NCBI GenBank assembly: GCA_022071955.1
Contig: JAJVIM010000008.1
Span: forward strand, 58,134-122,133
Direction: 5' to 3'
DNA from: Anaerolineae bacterium
GTDB taxonomy: Bacteria > Chloroflexota > Anaerolineae > 4572-78 > J111
Length of the DNA stretch: 64,000 bases
The notes beneath the pieces are model-generated. The model searched no databases. It was not told where the DNA came from and was given only the letters and a program-made list of their open reading frames with translations. Positions within the stretch are counted from its first letter, which is position 1. Every line of letters starts with the position of its first letter. The position numbers and the translations under genes were made by a program. This document shows positions 48,434 to 56,450 of this stretch, one piece after another.

Positions 48434-51253
48434 CTACCCCGGTTTGGAAACTACCCGAAAGCCAAAATTCAAGCCTTTGTCCGCCGGATCTCGCATGAAA
48501 CGAAACGTGCAACGGGTGCATTGAACACTTATACTGAATGACCCACCTCGGAGTATCCACCGAAGATCGTCCTGATGTTCACATTCGTGTTCTGAATTAT
48601 ACGGATAATCTTTGAATACACTATGAGTCCATTCCCAAACATTTCCGCACATATCCAAGCATCCGTAAGGGCTGGCACCTTCAGGAAAGATACCAACCGG
48701 AGTCGTATCTTCTAATCCCAGCCTCCTATTGTTACACATTGCAGTATCCCATTTATCACCCCAAGGATAGACTCGCTGGTCGTTACCGCCTCGAGCTGCT
48801 TTTTCCCATTCTGCTTCGCTTGGTAACGTAATTCTTTTGCTACTAAACTCACTCAACCAGTTACAGTAAGCGAGTGTGTCATCCAAACTCACATTCACTA
48901 CCGGATGGCTTTCTTTCCCCTTGGGTGCACGATTGTCGGTCCAGTGGCCAGGTGCCTTATGTTTTGCAGCTTGAACAAAGATCTGGTACTGGGCATTTGT
49001 GATGGGGGTTCGAGCAATTTGAAAGACCGGTAAGTACACGCGATGAAGCGGTTTCTCATCATCATCCATATTGTCACTTCCCAACCAGAACTCACCAGCA
49101 GGGACTGTGACCCAAACCGGTTCCCCGTAAGGTTGCCTCCAAAAAGCCGGTTGTAGACCGGAGCTGCCGTTTTCTATCCGAGCCAACGCCTCGGCCGCCG
49201 CGGCTCGACGCTCAACCTCAGTCTTGATTTGTTCATTATTCTTTAGTGGCCGTTTAAATTGACGTTGAATGCGCCGTCGGATTTCCGCGGTTAGATCACC
49301 TTCTAATCGTACTGCGCCGACATCGCGCACACACTCCGCCGCCAGCACCAAATTGTGGAACAGCACCGGTTCGGTGCGCTGGTCCATTATCGCTCTAATT
49401 AGCGCCGTTACCCGCTTCTTTCCCTGGGTGCTCAAGTAGCCGGCTTCCAGCAAAATCACTTCCCGCCACCAGCTATCGTCCAGCCGGGCCAGGGTGTAAT
49501 CCAGATAATCGTCCAGGTCTGCCACGGCCCGCGCCGCCAAATGTTCCTGAAAGGTTAGGTGACTGAAACTGACCACCCCGTACCCCCGCTCCACCAGCAG
49601 CCCACTCCGCTCGCTAATCAACCGCACAAACGCTGCCACCGCCTTCGCCACTTCCCGTTTGTCACTCATCATCGTGGCAAACTGCCGGGCCAACTGCTGC
49701 TTTAACTCATCGGCCTCAATTTCCCGCCACTGCTGCTCCATCATCGTCAGCGCCAGCGGCTCCAGCAGGCTGCGCCGGTCACCGGCATCCAGCGCCCGCC
49801 CGACCACGTGATTCTGCTCCGGCAGCCCCTTGGCCACGTCCCACTGCCCCAGCAACACCTCAATGGCCTCCTCATACAACTCGGTGCGCCGCTCCGGCAG
49901 TTGGGCGCGGTAACGCTGCACCAGCGCAATTACCGTCAGCAGCAGCGGATTGACTGCCAACTCCCGTACCCGCTCGTTACTATTGATGGCGGTGAGGAGG
50001 GTTTCACTTTGCCTCGCTGCCCGGCGGCGGGCCTCGCTCTCGGCTTCGGCCGCAGTCAACCCTGAGCCTGCTGACCGGGCCAGGGTCAACTCTACGGCCA
50101 GATTCCAGTGGGTCACAAAGTTCTCGATGTCACGGTCGCTGAAATCCCGCACTCGCGTCACGGCATAGTCCACCCCCAGCCGCGCGCTATTGGTGTAGCC
50201 CACCAGCCGGCTGGTTACGACATAGCGGTTGTTTTTGGACTCGGTTTGGGTCAGGTTGTCGATAGTCTTTTCGTAGGCGGTTGTAAAGCGTTCAATTATG
50301 CGTGCGATACGGTAACGGGTTGGCAGGTCGGCCACTTCGTCCAGCCCGTCCAGCAGCACGGCGCACTCGCCGGCTTGCAGCCGGTCGGCAAAAAAGCTGT
50401 CCGGCAGGGCAATTCCCTGATTTTTAAAAAAAGTGCGCAGGTAGTCCAGTAACAGCACTGGCCCGTCCAGGCCGGGGTCGGGATGATTTTTCGCCAGATG
50501 GCGGGCGAAATCGCGGAGCGGCAGCAGGATGGGCAGCCGCCGCTCCGCCAGGTTGAGCCGCCGTTTGACCAGGCCGCTTTCCCCGGCCCAATCACGGGCG
50601 TAGGTCAGCGCCAGGTAGCGCAGCAGCGTGGTTTTGCCACAGCCGGGGTCGCCCAGCACCACCAGCCAGGCGTGGTTGGCCAAGGCCTGTTGCACTGGCA
50701 CGGCGGTCAAGTCATCTCCGCCAGCAGCAACCCGACGGCGGCTTTCGCCGGGGGCCAACCCGGCCGACTCTTTCAGCCACGCCTCATCGACATCGGCGCG
50801 GCGCTGTCGGATGGTGGCAGTCAGGGTGATGTAGACCTGCTCCAATTCGATGCTTATTAATTCACCGGCGGAACGGATACCCTGCAATTGCAGCCGTCGA
50901 TTGGCCTCAATGATGTGGGCAAGGTAACGGTCCAGGGCAGTTTCATGGTCGAAACTGAGTGGGAGCGGTGCGCCGGGGTGGACAACAGTTTGATGCTCAA
51001 TGATTGTGCTAGCAATTTTGTTCTGATCGCCCGTGACCAGATGTCCGCTGGCGCTGCTACCCGCTACACCGCGGTCGCCGGTTGAGAGGTGGCTGTCTTT
51101 GGTGACCACGCCAATTTGGGCTTGCAATGCCGACTGCTTGTCCAGCAGCGGCTTGAGGGAAGCGTCCAACTCTGCACCCGAGAGCAACCCACGGAGACGG
51201 GCAATAGTCTCTTCAACTGCCTGAAGTTCCTGCACGAGTTTGTTATCGGCCAT
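48434..51253 (-). CDS. STAND (NACHT-like) NTPase with FGE sensor, first gene of the operon
   Basis: 939 residues from ATG at 51253. Coiled-coil hairpin (VEETIARLRGLLSGAELDAS) then the tag GDRGVAGSSASGHLVTGDQN (about 57-77). Walker A GDPGCGKTT near 200, Walker B AVLLDGLDEVAD near 300, and FVTHWNLAVELTLARSAG. The FGE domain begins near 715 (VPAGEFWLGSDN, LPSEAEWEKAARG, DMCGNVWEWTHS, RGGSF, GFRVV). Its C-terminal end does not match the two variable repeats at the DNA level. Sequence 48434-49200 is visibly less GC-rich than the NTPase part, suggesting the sensor was replaced. Promoter with tandem dyads at 51440-51499. Confidence 0.88.
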   Translation of the reverse strand: MADNKLVQELQAVEETIARLRGLLSGAELDASLKPLLDKQSALQAQIGVVTKDSHLSTGDRGVAGSSASGHLVTGDQNKIASTIIEHQTVVHPGAPLPLSFDHETALDRYLAHIIEANRRLQLQGIRSAGELISIELEQVYITLTATIRQRRADVDEAWLKESAGLAPGESRRRVAAGGDDLTAVPVQQALANHAWLVVLGDPGCGKTTLLRYLALTYARDWAGESGLVKRRLNLAERRLPILLPLRDFARHLAKNHPDPGLDGPVLLLDYLRTFFKNQGIALPDSFFADRLQAGECAVLLDGLDEVADLPTRYRIARIIERFTTAYEKTIDNLTQTESKNNRYVVTSRLVGYTNSARLGVDYAVTRVRDFSDRDIENFVTHWNLAVELTLARSAGSGLTAAEAESEARRRAARQSETLLTAINSNERVRELAVNPLLLTVIALVQRYRAQLPERRTELYEEAIEVLLGQWDVAKGLPEQNHVVGRALDAGDRRSLLEPLALTMMEQQWREIEADELKQQLARQFATMMSDKREVAKAVAAFVRLISERSGLLVERGYGVVSFSHLTFQEHLAARAVADLDDYLDYTLARLDDSWWREVILLEAGYLSTQGKKRVTALIRAIMDQRTEPVLFHNLVLAAECVRDVGAVRLEGDLTAEIRRRIQRQFKRPLKNNEQIKTEVERRAAAAEALARIENGSSGLQPAFWRQPYGEPVWVTVPAGEFWLGSDNMDDDEKPLHRVYLPVFQIARTPITNAQYQIFVQAAKHKAPGHWTDNRAPKGKESHPVVNVSLDDTLAYCNWLSEFSSKRITLPSEAEWEKAARGGNDQRVYPWGDKWDTAMCNNRRLGLEDTTPVGIFPEGASPYGCLDMCGNVWEWTHSVFKDYPYNSEHECEHQDDLRWILRGGSFSISVQCTRCTFRFMRDPADKGLNFGFRVVSKPG

Positions 51254-51692
51254 TGTCTCGTTCCTTGAGGAATTATGGCAAAATTAGTGATTTTCAAATC
51301 AATGGGGATTATTGTTCATTTTAGCACATATAAAGTGCAGGGGCGAGTCGATTTTGGGGTGGTGAGCAGTCACCAGAACCGCTTCAAAATGGGTGGTTTT
51401 TCTGATACAACGCGGGTTCTTGCAAGAATCTGGCTTGCTTATATACCGTTTTATGTAAGAGGCCGGACAAATGTCACCCTGAATCTGTGACATTCATCAC
51501 TATTTGGATTTCTACGATTATGTTACTGTTGAAACATTGATAAAAATAAACTGTAACTTTCGGTTGTACGGGTATTTAGTTTTGCCCTACATAGCCGATA
51601 ATTATTTTGGAATGTACATTATTGTTAGATAGAAGTTAAATCACACTGATAACCATTTGTAAAACTAAATTTTGGAGGAATCACAAAACATT
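51254..51692. other. Divergent regulatory region upstream of the STAND operon
   Basis: No gene. Contains TTCCTTGAGGAA (51261-51272), GTTCTTGCAAGAAT (51416-51429) just downstream of a minus-strand -10, and the tandem dyads at 51465-51499. It is the only region of the window with both palindrome families and the dyads. Confidence 0.6.
51440..51499 (-). promoter_or_regulatory. Tandem TGACA/TGTCA dyads with -10 element upstream of the STAND operon
   Basis: Dyads at 51465-51476 (GGACAAATGTCA) and 51488-51499 (TGACATTCATCA), centres 23 bp apart. Minus strand TTGTCC (51470-51465), 19 bp, TATATA (51445-51440). Downstream is the TTCTTGCAAGAA palindrome. Confidence 0.6.
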
Positions 51693-52355
51693 ATGGCTGG
51701 ACTGAGAAATGGATTTGGGCTTGGCATGGGAGCGATGTTGGGTATTGTGGCCGGTGTCTTGTTCCTGGTATTTGCTTGTTGTGCAGGTTGTTTTGGGTTG
51801 GCTATCGTTGGAGCAGCAATGGACGACGGAAGGTCGTCCGCATTACCCCGTCCAACCCGTGAACAACCTGCCAGGTTGGCACAATTGCCCTCGGCTCAGG
51901 AACCTTCGCAACCTCAGCCTGTCCGGCAGGAATCAGTACAAATTTTTGGGATTAACCAGGATGCTGTTGCCGGCAACATTCGATGGAAAGTATTAGAAGC
52001 GGGTGATCTCGGAAATAACTTAACCAGTGAAAATCAATTTGTTGACCCTATTACGACACAGGGGCGGTTTATAAAAGTTCGATTCGAAATGGAGAATCGC
52101 GGTTCGGATGTAGTGCATTTTAGTGATGTGAATTTAGTCGACAGCCAGGGACGAAAATTTAAAGACCATTCAGATGCAAGTATTTGGTTTGTGAGTGATC
52201 AGGAGCATTGCATATTTGAGCAGCTTAATCCCAATATTATCAAAACCTGCACAATGATATTTGAAGTGCCGCTCGATGCTCACGGTCTTAAGTTTCAGGC
52301 CGGAGACCTGGATATGTTCAGCACAGCGGAGGCATTGGTAGAATTAGGCTTGTAA
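51693..52355 (+). CDS. Membrane-anchored DUF4352-like protein
   Basis: 220 residues from ATG at 51693 (an in-frame TTG at 51672 overlaps the GGAGG). One transmembrane helix (about 12-40, LGIVAGVLFLVFACCAGCFG) is followed by a Pro/Gln linker and a beta-sandwich-like domain (IRWKVLEAGDLGN, GRFIKVRFEMENRGSDVVHF, VNLVDSQGRKFKDHSDA), the pattern of DUF4352/immunoglobulin-like extracytoplasmic domains. Divergent from the STAND operon, so it might share the dyad control. Function unknown. Confidence 0.7.
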   Translation: MAGLRNGFGLGMGAMLGIVAGVLFLVFACCAGCFGLAIVGAAMDDGRSSALPRPTREQPARLAQLPSAQEPSQPQPVRQESVQIFGINQDAVAGNIRWKVLEAGDLGNNLTSENQFVDPITTQGRFIKVRFEMENRGSDVVHFSDVNLVDSQGRKFKDHSDASIWFVSDQEHCIFEQLNPNIIKTCTMIFEVPLDAHGLKFQAGDLDMFSTAEALVELGL

Positions 52356-52444
52356 GCCCGTTGAAACAACAAAACCTACCATTTGAGGTGGGTTCCGCCA
52401 TTGCCGCGAGTTCAGCGGCAATTTGACTGGTGTTGAGTTCCAGG

Positions 52445-52594
52445 CTACTGGTAAAGTGCGCCAAGGGCTGCGTCCTTAGCGTTATGCTGTTCGGCCAGCC
52501 CGGTTTGCTGGATATGGGCAGCAAGAGTAAAGTTGCTGATTATTTTGCAGTCGGTGCTGAAGGTTTTGGTTGTCAGTAATTTTTCGGTCGTCAT
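52445..52594 (-). CDS. Small hypothetical protein
   Basis: 49 residues from ATG at 52594 with GGAGAAA upstream, 22 nt after the stop of the membrane gene 52617-53114. Begins MTTEKLLTTKTFSTDCKIIS. In another frame just past its stop, SSLELNTSQIAAELAAMAEP continues in a protein-like way, so a frameshift is possible. No family recognised. Confidence 0.35.
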   Translation of the reverse strand: MTTEKLLTTKTFSTDCKIISNFTLAAHIQQTGLAEQHNAKDAALGALYQ

Positions 52595-52616
52595 TTTCTC
52601 CAATTTGTGCTACGTA

Positions 52617-53114
52617 TCAGGCGTGCATAAGTGGGGGTGGATGATGTTCATCGTCGTCCACCCGGCGAATTTGCCCATGTTGTTGACTAACCGGTGCAGG
52701 TTGTTTGGGCGACTGCTGCTCGGTGAGTACGGAAAAGATCAGATTGCCCATCACCCCATTGATGAGGCCCAATACAAAATCAAAGCCATCAACAGGACGA
52801 CCAAACCACGCGGCGGTGATTGGGATTGCCAGCCCACAAGCCACGAGCAGCGCCAATGGTTTCACTCGATGGCGATGCTGTTTGGCCACCCGATTAACGA
52901 CGGTCTGCACGCTGAAATAGACCCCGGTAAATAGCACGGCGGTCGAGAGCGCCTGAAACAGAGCCGACTCGGCCAGGTTGTAAAACAGATTCCAGGGGCC
53001 GCGGCTAAAGGCCAGACAGGTGAAAGACATTGAACACAGGAGAATAGCGGTTAATAGCAGACTTCCACCCATACGATAGACTTTGTTTTGGAAGAATTTT
53101 CTGAACATCTTCAT
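52617..53114 (-). CDS. Four-helix membrane protein, unknown function
   Basis: 165 residues. Hydrophobic segments at about 16-36, 47-72, 86-102 and 110-128, with a charged His/Asp/Pro-rich tail (RRVDDDEHHPPPLMHA) presumably cytoplasmic. No family recognised. It stands alone, downstream of the M50 protease gene on the same strand. Confidence 0.55.
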   Translation of the reverse strand: MKMFRKFFQNKVYRMGGSLLLTAILLCSMSFTCLAFSRGPWNLFYNLAESALFQALSTAVLFTGVYFSVQTVVNRVAKQHRHRVKPLALLVACGLAIPITAAWFGRPVDGFDFVLGLINGVMGNLIFSVLTEQQSPKQPAPVSQQHGQIRRVDDDEHHPPPLMHA

Positions 53115-53187
53115 TATTCTTCAAGGGTTTTATCTGGTAAGGTTGGATTTTTTCAAAACTATCCTCACCCTCACCACTCGTCCTCGC

Positions 53188-54420
53188 TTAACCACCAGGT
53201 ACAGCAGCAGATGGGAGACTATCGGTAGCTGCAACGAGTTGCATCCTTTCCCGAGCCACGGCAATAATATCATTGAAACGGTCTGTGCCAACGGTTACCT
53301 CAGTTGGATTCATAGCCCGGGGTAGAAAAGCCAGCCCCCGTTGCGCGGCCTCGATAGCCAGCTCATACTGTCCTTCGGCCAGTAAAATAGCTGCTTCTGC
53401 TCGAAGTGGAGTATGTTTTTCGACCAGCGGCGACTGTTCGACCAACTCCAGCCAATAGCGAGCGATGATAGGGTCAGCACCGTGGCGGGCTTCAAAATAG
53501 GCGGCTTCCAAAAACAAAATTGGTCGGTGTAAGGGTGAAACAGCAACCCACAACGACAATGCTCTGTTCAGATGGCTGGCAGCCTGATCAAACTGTCCCC
53601 GATCCAGAGCAGCAGCGTACCCGGTAAAATTGCCCAGAGCTTCTTCAGCAGAGCTGTCAGATAGGGTGACCATTTTTGCTACCAGGCCGGGATCATAATT
53701 GCGTGGACGTTGTCCGGCCATTGAGATACCGCCTAAAAGATACGTAGCAGCAACCCGCTCAGCCGGTGGCCCACCGCGCCATAACACCAAAATGTGACCA
53801 CCATCAGTTCGCAGGCCATTTATTTTGCGCGGCCACAGAGATAACATCAAACTTAAAAGGCCGGACAAAAAACAACCAACCAATCCCAGGCCAAGATAAA
53901 TACTGATGGGAGTATTTTGCAGAATCCGCAAGAGAGTATACACCGTCGCAGTTAACAACAGGCTGGCAAGTGGCCCCCCTGCCAGGTAATAGATGGTTTG
54001 GTGGGAAAGATTGTGCAGTTTATGAGGTACACACACGATAAAACCGCCCCCCAGGAATCGTCGTCCTGCATAGCCAACTTTCAGGTTATTGTTTTGTCGC
54101 CTGATTTGCAACGGTCCCCAAACTGTCATCACAAATCGAAATCCGGCGAATTGTGCTCCAACCAGGTGCCCCAACTCATGAATAATAACGTTGAAATAAT
54201 AGCTGATTACGAACAGCCCGATTGCCAGTGGAATAAACCCCAACGCATTATATTTGCCGGGTGTGTAGGTCATTTCGGGGATAAAAGGTAACAAGATGTA
54301 TCCCAGCCCCAGCCCGATAGGAAATTTTAACACCAGGTTGAGCGGCTTTTTATAGCGGTTACCCAGAGAACTTGTTCTGAGGGCAGTGATAATCTCAACG
54401 GGGTCCTGAGTTAAACGCAT
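53188..54420 (-). CDS. M50-type membrane metalloprotease (site-2-protease-like) with C-terminal helical repeats
   Basis: 410 residues. Membrane segments around the zinc motif NVIIHELGHLVGAQFAG (near residue 80) and RTDGGHILVLW (near 207), the second conserved Asp motif of M50 proteases. The C-terminal half (about 245-400) is soluble and made of TPR-like helical pairs (FTGYAAALDRGQFDQAASHL, ILLAEGQYELAIEAAQRGLA). Intramembrane cleavage of a regulator or peptide is the expected role; the substrate is unknown. Confidence 0.82.
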   Translation of the reverse strand: MRLTQDPVEIITALRTSSLGNRYKKPLNLVLKFPIGLGLGYILLPFIPEMTYTPGKYNALGFIPLAIGLFVISYYFNVIIHELGHLVGAQFAGFRFVMTVWGPLQIRRQNNNLKVGYAGRRFLGGGFIVCVPHKLHNLSHQTIYYLAGGPLASLLLTATVYTLLRILQNTPISIYLGLGLVGCFLSGLLSLMLSLWPRKINGLRTDGGHILVLWRGGPPAERVAATYLLGGISMAGQRPRNYDPGLVAKMVTLSDSSAEEALGNFTGYAAALDRGQFDQAASHLNRALSLWVAVSPLHRPILFLEAAYFEARHGADPIIARYWLELVEQSPLVEKHTPLRAEAAILLAEGQYELAIEAAQRGLAFLPRAMNPTEVTVGTDRFNDIIAVARERMQLVAATDSLPSAAVPGG

Positions 54421-54522
54421 TGGTCTACCTACAAGATTTATGATCTAAGCTGGATTGCTATGTTTCTACTTTTGTATGTTGATCAATGCCAAGCGCGCTG
54501 GTGCAGATTTTGGAATTCAAAT

Positions 54523-54747
54523 TCAGGTCTCGGTTTCAGACCGAGCGGCTTTGAATAATTTCAGGCACGCCGGGCAAACGTTGGCTTTGCCCAACAGACT
54601 GAGCCGGGCGTGCGCACCCCGGTGGGTAATTTTCTGGCCGCACAACGCGTATTCAGAGCGCCGGCTGTCTTCGACAATGTGCCAGCAGTTGGCGACCTGC
54701 AACACTACCGGATTTGGCTCATCCATTGACGGAACCTCATTCGACAT
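54523..54747 (-). CDS. Small zinc-binding-like protein
   Basis: 74 residues from ATG at 54747, overlapping the Nudix gene by 11 nt. Cys/His residues in VANCWHIVE, YALCGQKITHRG and NVCPACLKLF suggest a zinc site. Basic in the middle. It is coupled to the Nudix gene. No family recognised. Confidence 0.55.
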   Translation of the reverse strand: MSNEVPSMDEPNPVVLQVANCWHIVEDSRRSEYALCGQKITHRGAHARLSLLGKANVCPACLKLFKAARSETET

Positions 54748-55213
54748 CAGCGTGACTGTATTGCCGGATACCGGGAATGTTATCAATCGCGGCAAAAAAG
54801 TCAGGTCGGTCGCGGCGCATTTGCCGGTAGAGGGTGATAATCGCTCTGGTGCCTTTGGACACCTGACTGGCTGCGATGACAGCAGTTTCGGTTTGGCAGG
54901 CGAGGGTAGTCACGCGCCCAATTCGATAGTAGCCGATGGCGCGACTGTGGCTGGTCAACTGCGGGGTGCCGGCGGCGCGGATGTAAAAGACGCTGTGATC
55001 GCTGAAGGCGCTGGCGAAGCGAAACAACGGCACGGCCAGATAGGGTTCCAGACCAGTTTCCTCTTTCAATTCCCGGATAGCCGCCTGCATCCGCGATTCG
55101 CCTCGTTCAGCCCCACCACCGGGCAATAGGGCCAGATCGCCACCTCGCTCAATCAGAATCAGAATACCGTCGGGGGTGTCTACAATAGCGGTGCCGCGTC
55201 GTCGTTTGGACAT
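54737..55213 (-). CDS. Nudix hydrolase
   Basis: 158 residues from ATG at 55213 with AAAGGAAC upstream. The Nudix box is GGGAERGESRMQAAIRELKE followed by ETGLE (about 35-60), with all catalytic Glu residues. Such enzymes hydrolyse nucleoside diphosphates linked to X; in a region with TIR and STAND genes a nucleotide-signal hydrolase is conceivable but not shown. Paired with the zinc-binding-like gene. Confidence 0.88.
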   Translation of the reverse strand: MSKRRRGTAIVDTPDGILILIERGGDLALLPGGGAERGESRMQAAIRELKEETGLEPYLAVPLFRFASAFSDHSVFYIRAAGTPQLTSHSRAIGYYRIGRVTTLACQTETAVIAASQVSKGTRAIITLYRQMRRDRPDFFAAIDNIPGIRQYSHADVE

Positions 55214-55294
55214 TTTAGTTCCTTTTAGGAGTTTCATCAGTAGTAAGGTTATTACATCGCTATTCATCAGGTTGGAATTCGACAAAACAAGTTA

Positions 55295-55417
55295 GTGGAT
55301 GCCACCACTAACCCGCCGCAACTGACCATCACCTGCACGGCTGACCGGTATCAGGGGTCGGGATACGGCTTCAAACCCGGCCTGATCCGCGATGGCTGGC
55401 GCACCAAAATCGCCTGA
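55295..55417 (+). pseudogene. 3' remnant of an unidentified gene
   Basis: Forty protein-like residues (from VDATTNPPQLTITCTADRYQ to GWRTKIA and a stop) without ribosome site; the frame continues upstream into the Nudix promoter region. GC-rich coding-like sequence suggests the 3' end of a gene whose rest was lost. Similar in style to the truncated gene at 16946-18193. Confidence 0.4.
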
Positions 55418-55496
55418 ATGACGGAGATGTATGAAACTTAGCGATCATTCGGCCTTATTCAAGACGGTTATTTCGTCGGGCAGCGACCAGTGCGCA

Positions 55497-56232
55497 TTAC
55501 TCCTTACGCGTCAACACGCCAAACAAATCATCGGTACAGTAAAAATCATCAATGAGGACAGCTATTTTGTCCTTGTCTACTTTAATACTCCCAACAACAC
55601 TGCCGTGGCTTGTAAACTGATTAAATTTAATCTCACCTTCTTCAAGCTCAACCGGTATGTCACCAAAAGCGGCAGAACAAGGTCCGTAATTCGTACTGAT
55701 GAAGGTGATGACCCCATTCTGAGCATCTTCAGGTTTGATGGTAAGCCCAATAAATTCAGATTGTCCACCCCAAGGGTCCATCGCAAAATAATCCCATTCA
55801 CCAGCAGGTATGCTGGTTGCCCCCCTGAGAGAACTTGACTGCGGAGCAATCGTCTCTGAGTTTACCGCTTCCTGTTTAGGTTCAGGTGGGATAGGCGACG
55901 GTGTTGATGTATTTGTTGGAACGGCTGTCGGTGTCGGTGTTCCCGTAGGAACAAATGTTGGCGTCGGCGTGGGGGGGACAGGTGTGTAAGTAAGTGAGGC
56001 CGTTGGTGACGGAGTAAAAGTGGGGGATGGCGTTTTGGTTGGCGTAGCGGTAGACGGTTCTTGAAATTTGTAAGCAACAACTGTAATTTCAGCGGGCCTT
56101 GTATTTTGCAATACCGTTTCACCGACATAGAGGAACCGAATTGACAGGGCAACTATTGCGCCAAGAAAAACACATCCAACCGAAAAAAATAACTCCGACG
56201 ATAATAAAAAGAAGGGAAGCAGGTCGTTTCAT
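55497..56232 (-). pseudogene. Membrane-anchored Thr/Pro-stalk surface protein, frame broken at a T7 tract
   Basis: From ATG at 56232 (AAGG upstream) MKRPASLLFIIVGVIFF is a signal-anchor start, but the frame stops after 37 codons. Removing one T from the T7 tract (A7 at 56183-56189 on the plus strand) joins it to GCVFLGAIVALSIRFLYVGE and the long downstream frame. That frame has a TPTPT-type Thr/Pro stalk (about residues 60-120) and a compact domain with WDYFAMDPWGGQSEFIGLTI and one late Cys pair. The break may be a real frameshift, phase variation or a sequence error. A dyad promoter lies upstream. Confidence 0.6.
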
Positions 56233-56450
56233 TAGTTTTGCCTTATGTGTACAGGTTGATAATTAGATTGTAACTTGGGTAAGTAAATAAATATCTAGTT
56301 CTGGTCAAAGTTTGTCGCAGAAGTAAGACAAAAAACTATTTTCAATTATGCTTTTATCGTAATTAGATTAAACATTCAGATGACAAATGTCATCAATTTG
56401 AGGTGACAATTGTCATATTGCGGGCTGAACCCCACAAACACCTCTCTACG
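56233..56450. other. Intergenic region with dyad promoter
   Basis: No gene. Holds the promoter/dyad block at 56356-56415 facing the stalked surface protein. Confidence 0.5.
56356..56415 (-). promoter_or_regulatory. Tandem TGACA/TGTCA dyads with -10 element upstream of the surface-protein gene
   Basis: Perfect dyads TGACAAATGTCA (56381-56392) and TGACAATTGTCA (56404-56415), centres 23 bp apart. Minus strand TTGTCA (56386-56381), 19 bp, TACGAT (56361-56356). Best preserved of the three copies. Confidence 0.65.

Noticed and set aside
48434..48580. Third variable repeat at the end of STAND 48434-51253
   Set aside because: It keeps RGGSF and GFRVV at the protein level but the DNA edges do not match the other two repeats, so it cannot use the same template.
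37001..51253. DGR reverse transcriptase and template repeat near the variable repeats
   Set aside because: I looked on both strands for a third copy of the repeat edges and for a reverse-transcriptase-like protein and found neither in the window.
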